A DNA stretch of 64,000 nt from Flavobacteriales bacterium (lineage in GTDB: Bacteria; Bacteroidota; Bacteroidia; Flavobacteriales_D; Sanyastnellaceae): assembly GCA_022447625.1 (NCBI GenBank), contig JAKVAX010000011.1, positions 43,220 through 107,219 of the forward strand, given 5' to 3'. How positions within the stretch are numbered: position 1 is the stretch's first letter; every line of letters starts with the position of its first letter. The notes below the pieces were generated by a model. The model made no database searches. It saw only the letters and a program-made list of their open reading frames with translations, and was not told the origin of the DNA. The translations under genes were made by a program, and so were the position numbers. This document shows, one piece after another, positions 29,106 through 38,107 of the stretch.

Positions 29106-29963
29106 TTATTTTCGTTCCGCTTTCAAGATACGGTCTTTTCCTTGCGCATCCTGATAGAGCTCGGTATTGAACTTGGCAGCCAATAACTCCTGCATCTCCT
29201 TTCCAAATTTCTCATGAATTTCGAAAAGTAGTTTCCCCTTTTCTGTGAGGTGACTTTCAGCGTATGCTGCAATGCGCTGGTAAAAGATTAAGGGTTCAGC
29301 ATCGTCTACAAAGAGCGCAAGCGAGGGGTCGTGATCAGTCACGCGCTGATCCATGACGGCTCGTTCTCTTTTAGGGATGTAAGGCGGATTACTGATAATC
29401 AAATCAAAAGCGCCTCCTGGCAAATCATTCCACAAGACATTCACTTCCGCGATAGCGATATCTGCGCTTAAATCTTGAGCATTTCGACTTGCAACTTCAA
29501 TAGCTTCCTTCGAAATCTCCCAAGCCTGCACCTCCCAGAGCGGGCGTTCCAGTTTGATTGAAATGGGGATGACTCCTGATCCTGTCCCAATGTCTAGCAC
29601 GCGAATGTGCTCACTAGCGTGGAATTGGGACAAGGCCAATTCTACCAGCTCCTCCGTTTCAGGACGAGGAACCAAGACGCGACTATCAACATAAAATGGG
29701 CGACCGAAAAAGAAGGCTTGATTGGTAATGTGCTGCAAGGGAACATGCTTGCTCAGCCGTTCCGCGCTAGCGACAAAAAAATTCAGATCAGACTCCGTAA
29801 AAGGGTGCGGCTCAATCATTAATTGTGCACGCGACTTGCCGGTGCGAAAAGTCATGAGTTCACGCGCGATGTTGTCGCGTTCACGTTCATCCGGAAGATT
29901 AGTCAGAAGCTGAATCAACCACGCTCGAACAGTTGCATATTTATTATTCGCCGGCCATGCCAT
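29106..29963 (-). CDS. prmC: Release factor glutamine methyltransferase PrmC
   Basis: 285 residues. N-terminal helical recognition domain, then a class I methyltransferase core with motif I VLDIGTGSGVIPI (about 120) and the family signature NPPYIP (about 190), which binds the target glutamine. It methylates Gln in the GGQ motif of peptide release factors RF1/RF2. Same strand as mgsA and the amylase upstream, 17 bases after mgsA. Two copies of the dispersed palindrome lie inside. Confidence 0.95.
   Translation of the reverse strand: MAWPANNKYATVRAWLIQLLTNLPDERERDNIARELMTFRTGKSRAQLMIEPHPFTESDLNFFVASAERLSKHVPLQHITNQAFFFGRPFYVDSRVLVPRPETEELVELALSQFHASEHIRVLDIGTGSGVIPISIKLERPLWEVQAWEISKEAIEVASRNAQDLSADIAIAEVNVLWNDLPGGAFDLIISNPPYIPKRERAVMDQRVTDHDPSLALFVDDAEPLIFYQRIAAYAESHLTEKGKLLFEIHEKFGKEMQELLAAKFNTELYQDAQGKDRILKAERK
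29445..29459 (-). repeat. 15-bp dispersed palindrome, 13/15
   Basis: Sense ATCGCTATCGCGGAA, encoding IAIAE in prmC. Confidence 0.65.
29760..29774 (-). repeat. 15-bp dispersed palindrome, 14/15
   Basis: Sense GTCGCTAGCGCGGAA, encoding VASAE in prmC; second copy in one gene. Confidence 0.8.
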
Positions 29964-29980
29964 GCGACAAAGGTAGCTTC

Positions 29981-30343
29981 TTAGAAGCTTTCGAGAATCA
30001 TTTCTGCCGTAGCTGGATTCGTGGCCAAGGGAATGTTCTTCACGTCGCAGATTCGCATCAACATATTGATGTCTGGTTCGTGTGGGTGTTTCCCAAGTGG
30101 GTCACGGAAAAAGAACACTACGTCAATGATACCGTCAGTGACCTGAGCTGCGATTTGGGCGTCTCCTCCAAGTGGTCCGCTAGCAACGCGCTCCACCGTT
30201 AATCCTGCATCTATGGCGTGTTGGCCAGTTGTTCCAGTGGCAATCAAATCAATATCGTTGCGCTTCAGAATATCTCTGTGATCCATAAGGAAGCGTACCA
30301 TTTCAGGCTTCTTCCCGTCGTGTGCGATGATGGCTATTTTCAT
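29981..30343 (-). CDS. mgsA: Methylglyoxal synthase
   Basis: 120 residues, a compact MGS-like Rossmann domain. It converts dihydroxyacetone phosphate to methylglyoxal and phosphate, a glycolytic bypass relieving phosphate shortage. Family motifs: AHDGKKPEM (N-terminus), the phosphate loop ATGTTG (about 41-46), SGPLGGDAQ (about 60-68) containing the catalytic Asp, and FRDPLGKHPHEPD. Its start overlaps the amylase stop by four bases (ATGA), so both are cotranscribed with prmC. Confidence 0.95.
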   Translation of the reverse strand: MKIAIIAHDGKKPEMVRFLMDHRDILKRNDIDLIATGTTGQHAIDAGLTVERVASGPLGGDAQIAAQVTDGIIDVVFFFRDPLGKHPHEPDINMLMRICDVKNIPLATNPATAEMILESF

Positions 30344-31743
30344 TCTTTGACGAACACTTGGTATCCGAATTTGTCCAATTTAAGCTCACCGTTGGTGAAA
30401 ACAGAAAGCATCTGATTATTGAAAATACTCCTGTATTCTGAACCCAATGCCTCTACCAACTCAACAGTGGTTGGTTCTTCAGAAAGGTTCACAATGGTAA
30501 TCACCTCATGCTCTTCTTTCTTGCGCATGAAGGCGTAAATCTTGTCATCAGCTGTTGTCGGAAGTTTAATGAAATCTCCACCGAAATGTCCGTTCCAAAG
30601 CGCTTCGTTCTCACGGTTTAGCTTCATGAGCTTTGTGTAGAAGTCTTGGTAGATGTACTCTCCCCACTTCACCGTGTCTTTCTCAAAGAATTCGAGTGCT
30701 TCGTTGTTACCTGCTTCCTGACCGCTGTAGATCAAAGGCATTCCGTTGATCGTGAAGGCCAAGGTTGCGTAAGCTAGGTGCCCTTCTCCATAACGATCGA
30801 ATACTGTTCCGTTCCATGAATTCTCATCGTGGTTCGTTGTGAACATCATGCGGTAAGCGCTTTCCACGAAATACGTGTCTTCCTTCGCCATGTAATCATC
30901 AATCGCTGATAGTAGCCTTACTCCTTTCGCGATTTCATTCATGATGTGCATGAACTCCCAGCTGTAGCTCATATCGAAAGCACGTTCATGGTGCGGCGGG
31001 TTTTCAGCTTCAGCCAACATGAATACTTGTGGATTCACTTTTTCCAACGCTTGGCGTGCTTGATCCCAGAACTCAACGGGTACAAAATCAGCAACATCGC
31101 AACGGAAACCATCAATGTTCGCCTCTGTCAACCAGAAGGCCATTGACTCAGTCATGGCATTCCACATCGCTTCGTTCTTCTGTTCTCCTTTCCAGTCAAG
31201 CTGAGCAACATCCCACCAATCGGTTCCTAGTGGCGGTTGTAGTTGATCTAACGAATCCAACATGTAGTAATCCATGTGGTCTTTCGTCCATACATTATCA
31301 AAAGCGGTGTGGTTGGCTACCCAGTCAATCATCACACGCATACCGTAGCTATGCGCTGTAGTGACTAATGATTTGAAATCCTCCATCGTACCGTAATCTG
31401 GATTGACAGCGGTGTAGTCCTTTACGGCATAATAGCTTCCGAGTCCGCCCTTGCGGTTCACCTCACCGATAGGGTGAATTGGCATCAACCACATAATCTC
31501 TATGCCCATCTCATTCAAACGAGGAATATCTGCCTCAAATGCTTTGAACGTTCCTTCGGGAGTGTGCTGACGAATATTCACCTCATAGATGGTAGCGTCG
31601 TGTGACCAATCTGGGTGTGTCAATACATCGGTTTCGTAAGTATCACCAACCTGAACGGCTTCTGATGTAGGTTCTTTTGCTGGTGGTTCGCTGCCGCAAG
31701 CGATGAGAAACAGCGCGGCAAGTAGGGGGAAAAGCTTATTCAT
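30340..31743 (-). CDS. GH13 alpha-amylase-family lipoprotein
   Basis: 467 residues from ATG 31743, which gives an SPII signal (KLFPLLAALFLIACGSEPP, Cys about 16). The GH13 barrel shows its catalytic residues in order: MRVMIDWVANHT, GFRCDVADFV (Asp nucleophile), MLAEAENP (acid/base Glu) and TTNHDENSW (transition-state Asp). A C-terminal beta domain follows (VITIVNLSEEPTTV). It would hydrolyse alpha-glucans in the periplasm or at the surface. Overlap with mgsA suggests shared control with glycolytic flux. Confidence 0.93.
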   Translation of the reverse strand: MNKLFPLLAALFLIACGSEPPAKEPTSEAVQVGDTYETDVLTHPDWSHDATIYEVNIRQHTPEGTFKAFEADIPRLNEMGIEIMWLMPIHPIGEVNRKGGLGSYYAVKDYTAVNPDYGTMEDFKSLVTTAHSYGMRVMIDWVANHTAFDNVWTKDHMDYYMLDSLDQLQPPLGTDWWDVAQLDWKGEQKNEAMWNAMTESMAFWLTEANIDGFRCDVADFVPVEFWDQARQALEKVNPQVFMLAEAENPPHHERAFDMSYSWEFMHIMNEIAKGVRLLSAIDDYMAKEDTYFVESAYRMMFTTNHDENSWNGTVFDRYGEGHLAYATLAFTINGMPLIYSGQEAGNNEALEFFEKDTVKWGEYIYQDFYTKLMKLNRENEALWNGHFGGDFIKLPTTADDKIYAFMRKKEEHEVITIVNLSEEPTTVELVEALGSEYRSIFNNQMLSVFTNGELKLDKFGYQVFVKE

Positions 31744-31926
31744 ACTGCAAAATAGTATAACAAAAGTAAGAAGATAGTGTGTATGATACACTTTCTACTT
31801 TATGGGCCTGCCTTCATAGGCCAGTGCAACGGTTATTCAACACAAAATCACCAGAACCAAAAGACCGATCTACCGTTGTTCGCACCATGATTTGTTAAGT
31901 TTCTCCTACTTTACGTCAGCATTCTT

Positions 31927-33240
31927 ATGACGAAGCTTGTAGACATAGGTCACAATTTTTTTTCGCGGAGTTCGTCGGTCACATTGTTCCTGATCGCCTT
32001 CACCCCTCGATTCATTTGGTGGCTACTGGTTTTCTTCACTTCGGGAGACTTTAAACTGTACGACTCAGAGCAGTTCATTCTATTGGCGGATAACCTGTGT
32101 GCAGAAGGTGAATTCAGTCGCAGCACCTCATCGCCCTTCTTTCCTGACATCGCTCGCACACCAGGATATCCACTTTTTTTGCTCCCCTTTAGAGCGTTGG
32201 GCATTCCTATCTATGTGGTCAGTCTGCTTCAGGCCACCTTAGGTGCATTCATCCCAGTTTGGATTTATCGAGCCACCCAACATTGGCAATTACCGAACGG
32301 TTGGATCGTCTTTCTCTTGCTCTGCCTCTCGCCTTCACTGCTGTTGTTCTCACCCATTATTCTGAGTGATAGTTTGTTCATTCTCCTCGTAGCATTTTGC
32401 TTATTACAGTTGTCGAAGGAGCTCAATACCAAGCGTCTCATTGTTCTCGGACTTGTGCTGGGGGTAATGGCTGTGACACGTCCGATCGCACAGTTCTTGC
32501 CGCTTATTTTACTTTCTTACTTCTGGAAACTAAACATACCGAGAGGTCAAATTGGATTATTCATGGTTGCGTTCACTTTGCTTCCTGGAAGTTGGATGGC
32601 GCGCAATTACTATCAATTCGGCACCCCTCGTTTGAGCAGTATGAGTACGAACAATTTGCTCTTCTACAATGGTGCTGCCGCTCTCGCTAGCGCGGAATCG
32701 AAACCGTTTACAGAGGTACAGCACAAACTGGCCAACGAAGCGAAATCACTCCAAGATTGGGATAAAGAACACGCCACCAGAAGGTACCTCCATTACTGTC
32801 GTGAACGTGCCCTTGGCATCTTCAAAGACCACCCGAAAGAACTCGCCGTCAACACCGCAAAGAGCCTAGCGTTTTATCACATCAAACCTCCGAGAAGCTA
32901 TTTCGATAAAGCATTCGGACTCGGCTATGCTTATGATCCAGTATTAGGCTATTCAGAGCAAAAAGAACAAACAGGATTGACAACCCTAGCCAACTCTTCA
33001 TTCACTTCCTTAGCCCTCGCTGGCATTCAGTTCGCGATAAACCTATTCCTACTTATTACTGGTGCTTTGGGCTTTTTTCGCCTCCGGCGGAACGCTCCGC
33101 TTCTCGCCTGGCTCATCCTTGCATTGGTCTGTTACTTCTGGTTCCTCTCCGTATTTACGATGACCGATGCCCGGTTTCAATTGCCGGGGCTACTGTTGCT
33201 TTCGCTCATTGCTTCTGCTGGCATAGGGCGAAAGGCTTAA
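31927..33240 (+). CDS. Polytopic membrane glycosyltransferase (GT39/ArnT-like)
   Basis: 437 residues with about ten TM helices. The first periplasmic loop carries FKLYDSEQFILLADNL and DIARTPGYPLFLLPF, the Asp/Glu-containing loop and Pro-rich turn typical of GT-C mannosyltransferases that use polyprenyl-phosphate sugars. The acceptor is unknown; no glycan cluster is adjacent. A dispersed palindrome encodes LASAE at about 256, and a long-stem variant encodes FRLRRNA near the C-terminus. Confidence 0.75.
   Translation: MTKLVDIGHNFFSRSSSVTLFLIAFTPRFIWWLLVFFTSGDFKLYDSEQFILLADNLCAEGEFSRSTSSPFFPDIARTPGYPLFLLPFRALGIPIYVVSLLQATLGAFIPVWIYRATQHWQLPNGWIVFLLLCLSPSLLLFSPIILSDSLFILLVAFCLLQLSKELNTKRLIVLGLVLGVMAVTRPIAQFLPLILLSYFWKLNIPRGQIGLFMVAFTLLPGSWMARNYYQFGTPRLSSMSTNNLLFYNGAAALASAESKPFTEVQHKLANEAKSLQDWDKEHATRRYLHYCRERALGIFKDHPKELAVNTAKSLAFYHIKPPRSYFDKAFGLGYAYDPVLGYSEQKEQTGLTTLANSSFTSLALAGIQFAINLFLLITGALGFFRLRRNAPLLAWLILALVCYFWFLSVFTMTDARFQLPGLLLLSLIASAGIGRKA
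32683..32697 (+). repeat. 15-bp dispersed palindrome, 14/15
   Basis: CTCGCTAGCGCGGAA, encoding LASAE in the GT-C gene. Confidence 0.8.
33077..33092 (+). repeat. TTCGCC-TCC-GGCGGAA hairpin variant
   Basis: Long-stem form of the palindrome inside the same gene, in another frame (read FRLRRN). Confidence 0.7.
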
Positions 33241-33327
33241 AGCCTAGGGCAGTTCTTTGGAACAAGGGTAAATCACTATTTTTTATTTCCTAACCACTAT
33301 TTGTTCTTCAATCCCTACCTTCTGAGT

Positions 33328-34009
33328 ATGAAGTCCCTTTCCTTCTCCTTCTCCCTCTTCCTCCTCTCTTCCTGCGTCCCAAACGACTCTCACTCTAATT
33401 CTCATTCTAACTCTTCCTCTATGCTTTCGGCGCTAGCGGAAAAACAAAAAGGAGCTCATGTATTCAGCCTAGAGAATGTGGATGATGATTCGATACTTGA
33501 ACCTTATCATTTGAATTGTGTAACGATGGTTTCATAGGCTTTTCAACATTCAGTCCGAAGCCGCCACCTTCTGGGAACACCTAGACCAAATTGACATTCA
33601 TGGATACTTCCCTCTCTGCTCTATAAAACAACCAAGCCAAGATGACATCAGCAGCGGGTGTAACGATCACCTTGAAGTCATGGAGAAAGTCGCACACGCA
33701 AATCAACGCCACATCATCTTCATGGAAACGGGCTATCGCGGCACCACAAACGCCGCAGCCAAGCCCTGGGAATGGGTAGAATATGATGAAGAAAACGAAG
33801 CTATCTACTCAGAAGAAATACAAGTAAACTGCTACAAGGCTTTCTTCGAAAAAGTCTGGAATAAACCGTGGTTTGCTGGCGTCCATTTATGGCAACTTCG
33901 CACAGATCATGAACGCAGAGCTGAAGACTTCAAACTCGATTTTACGACTCAAGGAAAAGTGGCTGAAGAGACCATAGGCACCTATTTCAGAGATATTGAG
34001 GAACGTTGA
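33328..34009 (+). pseudogene. Decayed GH113-like glycoside hydrolase lipoprotein
   Basis: An intact lipoprotein signal (SLSFSFSLFLLSSCVPN, from ATG 33328) leads into KQKGAHVFSLENV and LEPYHLNCVTMVS, then a stop at 33535. The +1 frame continues with FNIQSEAATFWEHLDQIDIH GYFPLC and MEKVAHANQRHIIFMETGYRG ... PWFAGVHLWQLRTDH, the C-terminal half of GH113-type TIM barrels (catalytic Glu in FMETGYRG). About half the barrel is missing, so this is an internal deletion plus frame change, not a single point mutation. Confidence 0.7.
33426..33441. repeat. Palindrome variant TTCGGCGCTAGCGGAA
   Basis: Shares the CGCTAGCG core and TTC/GAA ends of the 15-bp family, with the bulge on the other side; read SALAE. 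Confidence 0.55.
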
Positions 34010-34102
34010 AAGTGGAATGTGGAACGAACACCTCTCCACTTTCAACTCTCAACACTCAACTTTCCACATTCAACATTCCACGTTCCACATTCAACTTTCC
34101 GC
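34001..34102. repeat. Heptamer arrays in inverted orientation
   Basis: GTTGAAA-GTGGAAT-GTGGAAC at 34005-34025 is inverted against CGTTCCACATTCAACTTTCC at 34081-34100. Between and including the right arm, about nine in-phase units run from 34036 (CCACTTT, CAACTCT, CAACACT, CAACTTT, CCACATT, CAACATT, CCACGTT, CCACATT, CAACTTT). The whole could fold as a long hairpin. Confidence 0.8.
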
Positions 34103-34105
34103 GAT

Positions 34106-34138
34106 CCAAAAAAGAAAAGAGGGCCGAAGCCCTCTTTC
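34106..34138 (-). terminator. Intrinsic terminator of peroxiredoxin
   Basis: Minus-strand AGAGGGC-TTCG-GCCCTCT followed by TTTCTTTTTT; a TTCG tetraloop and strong U tract. Confidence 0.92.
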
Positions 34139-34166
34139 CCATCCTATTATTCAAAAAACCTGCAAA

Positions 34167-34796
34167 TTAGTTTGCAGAGAGGTATTCAGCTACCCCATCA
34201 AAGCTTGCAGTCATTGCCTTTTCACCTTCTGTCCAGTTTGCTGGGCAAACTTCACCGTTCTCTTCTACGTGACGAAGCGCATCCAACACACGGATAGCCT
34301 CATCAACGTTACGCCCGAGTGGTAGGTTGTTTACTAGTGCGTGTTGTATGATTCCTTCTTTATCGATAAGGAATAGCCCACGGTATGCGATCATCGGGCC
34401 TTCAGCCACCAACTCACCTAGTTCATTGTAATCGTAGTCACCGGCAAGAACTCCGTAGTTTGTTGCGATCGATTTTGTTGTATCAGCAACAAGTGGGTAA
34501 GTCACTCCCTTGATTCCTCCCTGGTTCTTATCCATCTGCAACCAGCTGAAGTGTGATTCTTCAGTGTCAGTTGAACAAGCGACTACTGCGCATCCTCGTG
34601 CTTCGATTTCAGCCAATTTCGACTGGAATGCGTGAAGCTCCGTAGGACAAACAAAAGTGAAGTCTTTTGTGTAGAAGAAGAATACAACGTACTTGTTCCC
34701 TACAAACTGCTCCAAAGAGAAGTTCTGCTCGATACTATTTCCGTTTACAACGGCCGGTGCGTTGAAGTTTGGAGCCTTCTTTCCAACTAAAGTCAT
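34167..34796 (-). CDS. 2-Cys peroxiredoxin
   Basis: 209 residues of the AhpC/Prx1 type. Peroxidatic Cys in DFTFVCPTE (about 51), resolving Cys in GEVCPANW (about 171), and the GGLG/YF-type C-terminal segment is represented by VRHVEENGEV and the terminal helix. It reduces hydrogen peroxide and organic hydroperoxides in the cytosol, recycled by thioredoxin. Single gene with its own -7 box and a strong terminator, so it is expressed alone. Confidence 0.94.
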   Translation of the reverse strand: MTLVGKKAPNFNAPAVVNGNSIEQNFSLEQFVGNKYVVFFFYTKDFTFVCPTELHAFQSKLAEIEARGCAVVACSTDTEESHFSWLQMDKNQGGIKGVTYPLVADTTKSIATNYGVLAGDYDYNELGELVAEGPMIAYRGLFLIDKEGIIQHALVNNLPLGRNVDEAIRVLDALRHVEENGEVCPANWTEGEKAMTASFDGVAEYLSAN

Positions 34797-34832
34797 ATCC
34801 GATTATATTATGTTCAGTTTCAAAATTGGCCG

Positions 34833-34840
34833 CAAAGGTA
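34833..34840 (-). promoter_or_regulatory. -7 box of peroxiredoxin gene
   Basis: TACCTTTG on the minus strand, full TAnnTTTG match, 37 bases before the ATG. Confidence 0.55.
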
Positions 34841-34920
34841 CGCTCATGCATTAACGTAATCCTAGTTTTTCGCTGATATTCTTCACCTTTTTTTCGCCTT
34901 TCTATTCACCGTTGGAAATG

Positions 34921-34928
34921 TACCTTTG
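34921..34928 (+). promoter_or_regulatory. -7 box of ppk1
   Basis: TACCTTTG, the same octamer as the divergent peroxiredoxin box, 24 bases before ATG 34952. Confidence 0.6.
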
Positions 34929-34951
34929 TCTTGCACGAAAACTGGACGTCC

Positions 34952-37018
34952 ATGGCGAAGGCTACCTCAGAATTTATCAATCGAGAAATCAGCTGGTTAA
35001 GTTTCAACGAGCGTGTTTTGCAGGAAGCGCAAGACAAGAATAACCCGCTCATTGAACGCGTTCGATTCCTTGGAATTTTCTCCAACAACCTTGACGAATT
35101 CTTCCGTGTGCGCGTAGCTACGCTTCGAAGGATGGTGGATTTCAATAAGCGTACTCGTACAGATCTTCTCTTCGATCCAGCACAAACCCTTAAAGAAATT
35201 CGTAGCAAGGTTGGCGACCTCCAATCTGCTTACAACGAGACGTTCGCTGAAATCGAGAATCAACTCGAAGCCGAAAATATCCTCTTTGTGAATCACGAAG
35301 AACTATCGGTGACGCAACGTGCCTTTGCAGAGAGCTACTTCCGTCACAAGGTTCGTCCGAACCTGGTTCCTATCATGCTTGGAGGAGGTAATCCCTTCCC
35401 AGAACTTGCCGACGATTCGATTTACCTCGCAGTCAAGATGACCATTGGGAAGAAAGATGCAGTCAAAAACAAGTATGCTCTCATTGAAGTGCCTTCGTAC
35501 TTGCCACGTTTTCTCGTGCTTCCAACGGTAGAAGGCAAGAGCTATGTGATGTGGCTTGACGATGTGATTCGTCTAAAGCTGATGCGCTTGTTTTCCATCT
35601 TCAATCCGCAAGAAATTACGGCGTACACCATCAAGATCACACGTGATGCGGAGCTCGATATTGATGATGACATCGACAAATCATTGGTCGAGAAAATGGA
35701 GAAGAGTCTTGACCGAAGAAAGAAAGGAGACTACGTGCGATTCCTTTATGATGAACGTATGCCTGATGATTTACTGAATTACTTGCAGCGAAAGATGAAG
35801 GTGAAAGCGAAAGAAAACATCATTCCAGGTGGAATCTATCACAACCGAAAAGACTTGATGTCATTCCCGAATTTCGGTCGTGACGACCTTGTTTATCGTC
35901 CTTTCCCTCCTCGTCCGCACGCTGATTTGGTGAACAAAACCAGTTTGATCACTGAAATCAGGAAGCGAGATATACTCCTGCACTACCCTTACCAGCGATT
36001 CACACATTTCGTGGATCTACTCCGTGAGGCGGCCATTGATCCAAATGTTAAGGCGATCAAGCTGAATATCTATCGCGTTTCAAACAACAGCCAGGTGATC
36101 AATGCTTTGATCAACGCTGCACGTAATGGTAAGCGTGTGGATGTCATTATTGAGCTACAGGCGCGATTCGACGAAAAGCACAACATCAAAGTATCAGAGC
36201 AACTTCAGGATGCCGGTGCGCGGGTAACTTTCGGGGTACCAGGATTGAAAGTGCACTCTAAACTCGCCTTAATCACCCGTCGAGAAGGACGAAAAGACGT
36301 CCACTATGCCCACGTTGGAACCGGTAACTTCCACGGCAAGACAGCTTTGATTTACGGAGACACTTCGCTGTTGACTGCAGATCAACGCATTGCAGGTGAA
36401 GTAGCGAAAGTGTTTGACTTCTTCGAGAACAACTACCAACGCGTGACTTACCGTCATTTGGTGGTATCACCGTACAGCACGCGTAGAAAATTCGTTGACT
36501 TGATTAACAAGGAAATCAAGAACGCCAAGGAAGGAAAGAAGGCGTGGATTACCATCAAGCTCAACAACCTTGTGGATGCCCGGATGATTCGAAAACTCTA
36601 CGATGCGAGCAACGCTGGTGTAAAGGTCCGTTTGATTATTCGCGGTATTTGCTCACTTATTCCTGGGGTGAAAGGGATGAGCGAGAATATTCAGGTGACA
36701 AGTATTGTAGGTCGATTCCTTGAACATTCGCGTGTGATGGTCTTCTGTAACAATGGTCAGGCACTCTACTACATCAGTAGTGCAGACTGGATGACACGTA
36801 ACCTAGACCACCGAATTGAGGTAAGCACACCTATCTATGATCCTCGACTGCAGAGTGAGTTAACCGAGTACCTCAACATGCAGTTCAAAGACAATGTAAA
36901 GTCACGGATTATTGATAAGAATCAGCGCAACAAGTACGTCACTGCCGGACGCAAGAAAGAAGAATTTAACTCTCAAATTGAGACGTATAAGTACTTCCGC
37001 AAGCGCGCAGGGAAGTAA
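34952..37018 (+). CDS. ppk1: Polyphosphate kinase 1
   Basis: 688 residues from ATG 34952 (MAKATSEFINREISWLSFNE); the upstream TTG at 34931 overlaps the promoter. PPK1 motifs: N-terminal FINREISWLSFNERVLQEA, the autophosphorylated His in PGLKVHSKLALI (about 435) and the second active-site His in YAHVGTGNFHGKTALIYGD (about 465). It makes long-chain polyphosphate from ATP. Start of an operon with ppx, 38 bases apart. Confidence 0.95.
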   Translation: MAKATSEFINREISWLSFNERVLQEAQDKNNPLIERVRFLGIFSNNLDEFFRVRVATLRRMVDFNKRTRTDLLFDPAQTLKEIRSKVGDLQSAYNETFAEIENQLEAENILFVNHEELSVTQRAFAESYFRHKVRPNLVPIMLGGGNPFPELADDSIYLAVKMTIGKKDAVKNKYALIEVPSYLPRFLVLPTVEGKSYVMWLDDVIRLKLMRLFSIFNPQEITAYTIKITRDAELDIDDDIDKSLVEKMEKSLDRRKKGDYVRFLYDERMPDDLLNYLQRKMKVKAKENIIPGGIYHNRKDLMSFPNFGRDDLVYRPFPPRPHADLVNKTSLITEIRKRDILLHYPYQRFTHFVDLLREAAIDPNVKAIKLNIYRVSNNSQVINALINAARNGKRVDVIIELQARFDEKHNIKVSEQLQDAGARVTFGVPGLKVHSKLALITRREGRKDVHYAHVGTGNFHGKTALIYGDTSLLTADQRIAGEVAKVFDFFENNYQRVTYRHLVVSPYSTRRKFVDLINKEIKNAKEGKKAWITIKLNNLVDARMIRKLYDASNAGVKVRLIIRGICSLIPGVKGMSENIQVTSIVGRFLEHSRVMVFCNNGQALYYISSADWMTRNLDHRIEVSTPIYDPRLQSELTEYLNMQFKDNVKSRIIDKNQRNKYVTAGRKKEEFNSQIETYKYFRKRAGK

Positions 37019-37056
37019 TCCGTAGTGCTTATATTGCAATAGAACTAAGAGAGGAT

Positions 37057-37950
37057 TTGAAACTAGCAGCGATCGATATTGGATCTAACGCGGTGCGTTT
37101 GCTCATCGCCGAGATCTTTGAATTGAAAGACGGTTACCACACCCAAAAAGTATCCTTTACCCGCATTCCTATTCGTCTAGGTGAAGACGTATTCGAATAT
37201 GGAGCCATAAGTCACCAAAAGTCTGTACAGATGGTGAAAGTGATGCGTGCGTTTTGGTACCTCATGGACGTCCATAACATTGAATTTTTCAGAGCCTGTG
37301 CTACCAGCGCAATGCGCGAGGCCAGCAACTCTTCCGAAGTCATTGATTTGGTGCGTAAGGAAGCCAATATCAATATCGAGATCATCGATGGTGAAGAGGA
37401 AGCAAACCTCATCTTCTCCAACTTCTTTGTCCAGAATATTGACCACAGCAAGAGCTACCTCTACATCGACGTTGGTGGTGGTTCTACTGAACTTACGCTT
37501 ATCCAAAACGGAAAGCGAAAGAAGGCGAAGTCATTCAAAATTGGAACCGTTCGCACGCTCAAAGGTAAAACCAAAGAATCTCATTGGGAAGCTGCAGCTG
37601 AATGGTTGAAAGAGATCCACAAAGAAGCAGGAAAACTCACCGGAATTGCCACTGGCGGTAACATCAACCGCCTCTACAAAATGTCTCGTTGTGCTTTCAA
37701 CGAACCATTCAAACGTGACGAGCTAGAAGAAATCGCCAAGGTTCTTAAAAAACATAGCTACGAGGAGCGTATGTACAAGCTCGGTCTCAAACCTGACCGC
37801 GCAGATGTCATCATCCCGGCATCAGACATCTACCTTCGCATGTTCAAACTAGCCAAGGTGAACGAGATGATCGTTCCAAAAATTGGTCTATCTGATGGGA
37901 TTGTGTTGGGGTTATATGAAGATTGGAAGAAATCGATTAAGAAGGCGTAG
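37057..37950 (+). CDS. ppx: Ppx/GppA-family exopolyphosphatase
   Basis: 297 residues from a TTG start (KLAAIDIGSNAVRLLIAEI), which matches the actin-like phosphate-1 loop of Ppx/GppA exactly at the N-terminus. Further motifs: ATSAMREASN (about 85-94), GEEEANLIF (about 110) and the DVGGGSTEL phosphate-2 loop (about 141). It removes phosphate from polyphosphate ends or from pppGpp. Directly follows ppk1, so one transcript makes and unmakes polyphosphate. Shorter than E. coli Ppx, lacking its C-terminal HD-like half, as in many bacterial homologues. Confidence 0.93.
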   Translation: MKLAAIDIGSNAVRLLIAEIFELKDGYHTQKVSFTRIPIRLGEDVFEYGAISHQKSVQMVKVMRAFWYLMDVHNIEFFRACATSAMREASNSSEVIDLVRKEANINIEIIDGEEEANLIFSNFFVQNIDHSKSYLYIDVGGGSTELTLIQNGKRKKAKSFKIGTVRTLKGKTKESHWEAAAEWLKEIHKEAGKLTGIATGGNINRLYKMSRCAFNEPFKRDELEEIAKVLKKHSYEERMYKLGLKPDRADVIIPASDIYLRMFKLAKVNEMIVPKIGLSDGIVLGLYEDWKKSIKKA

Positions 37951-38000
37951 GGCCTTAGAGCTTAAGGCGTATGCTTTTTTCTGTTGGTTTAGATTTCTGA

Positions 38001-38035
38001 GGTCAAACCAAAGACTAAACACCAAAGACCAAAAA
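38001..38035. repeat. Heptamer array (CCAAAGA-type)
   Basis: GGTCAAA, CCAAAGA, CTAAACA, CCAAAGA, CCAAAAA in phase after ppx. Confidence 0.7.
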
Positions 38036-38056
38036 CAATTTCCCCTAATCACGCTA

Positions 38057-38107
38057 TCCGCCTTAGGCGGACTAATCATGCTGTCGCCAAAGGCGTACTA
38101 ACCATGC
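38057..38107. repeat. Tandem hairpin repeats with ACTAATCATGCT tails
   Basis: Two copies in a row: TCCGCC-TTA-GGCGGA + CTAATCATGCT (38057-38082) and TCGCC-AA-AGGCG + TACTAACCATGC (38084-38107). The second supplies the last codons and stop of the GDPD gene. Same element as 9993-10019. Confidence 0.75.
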
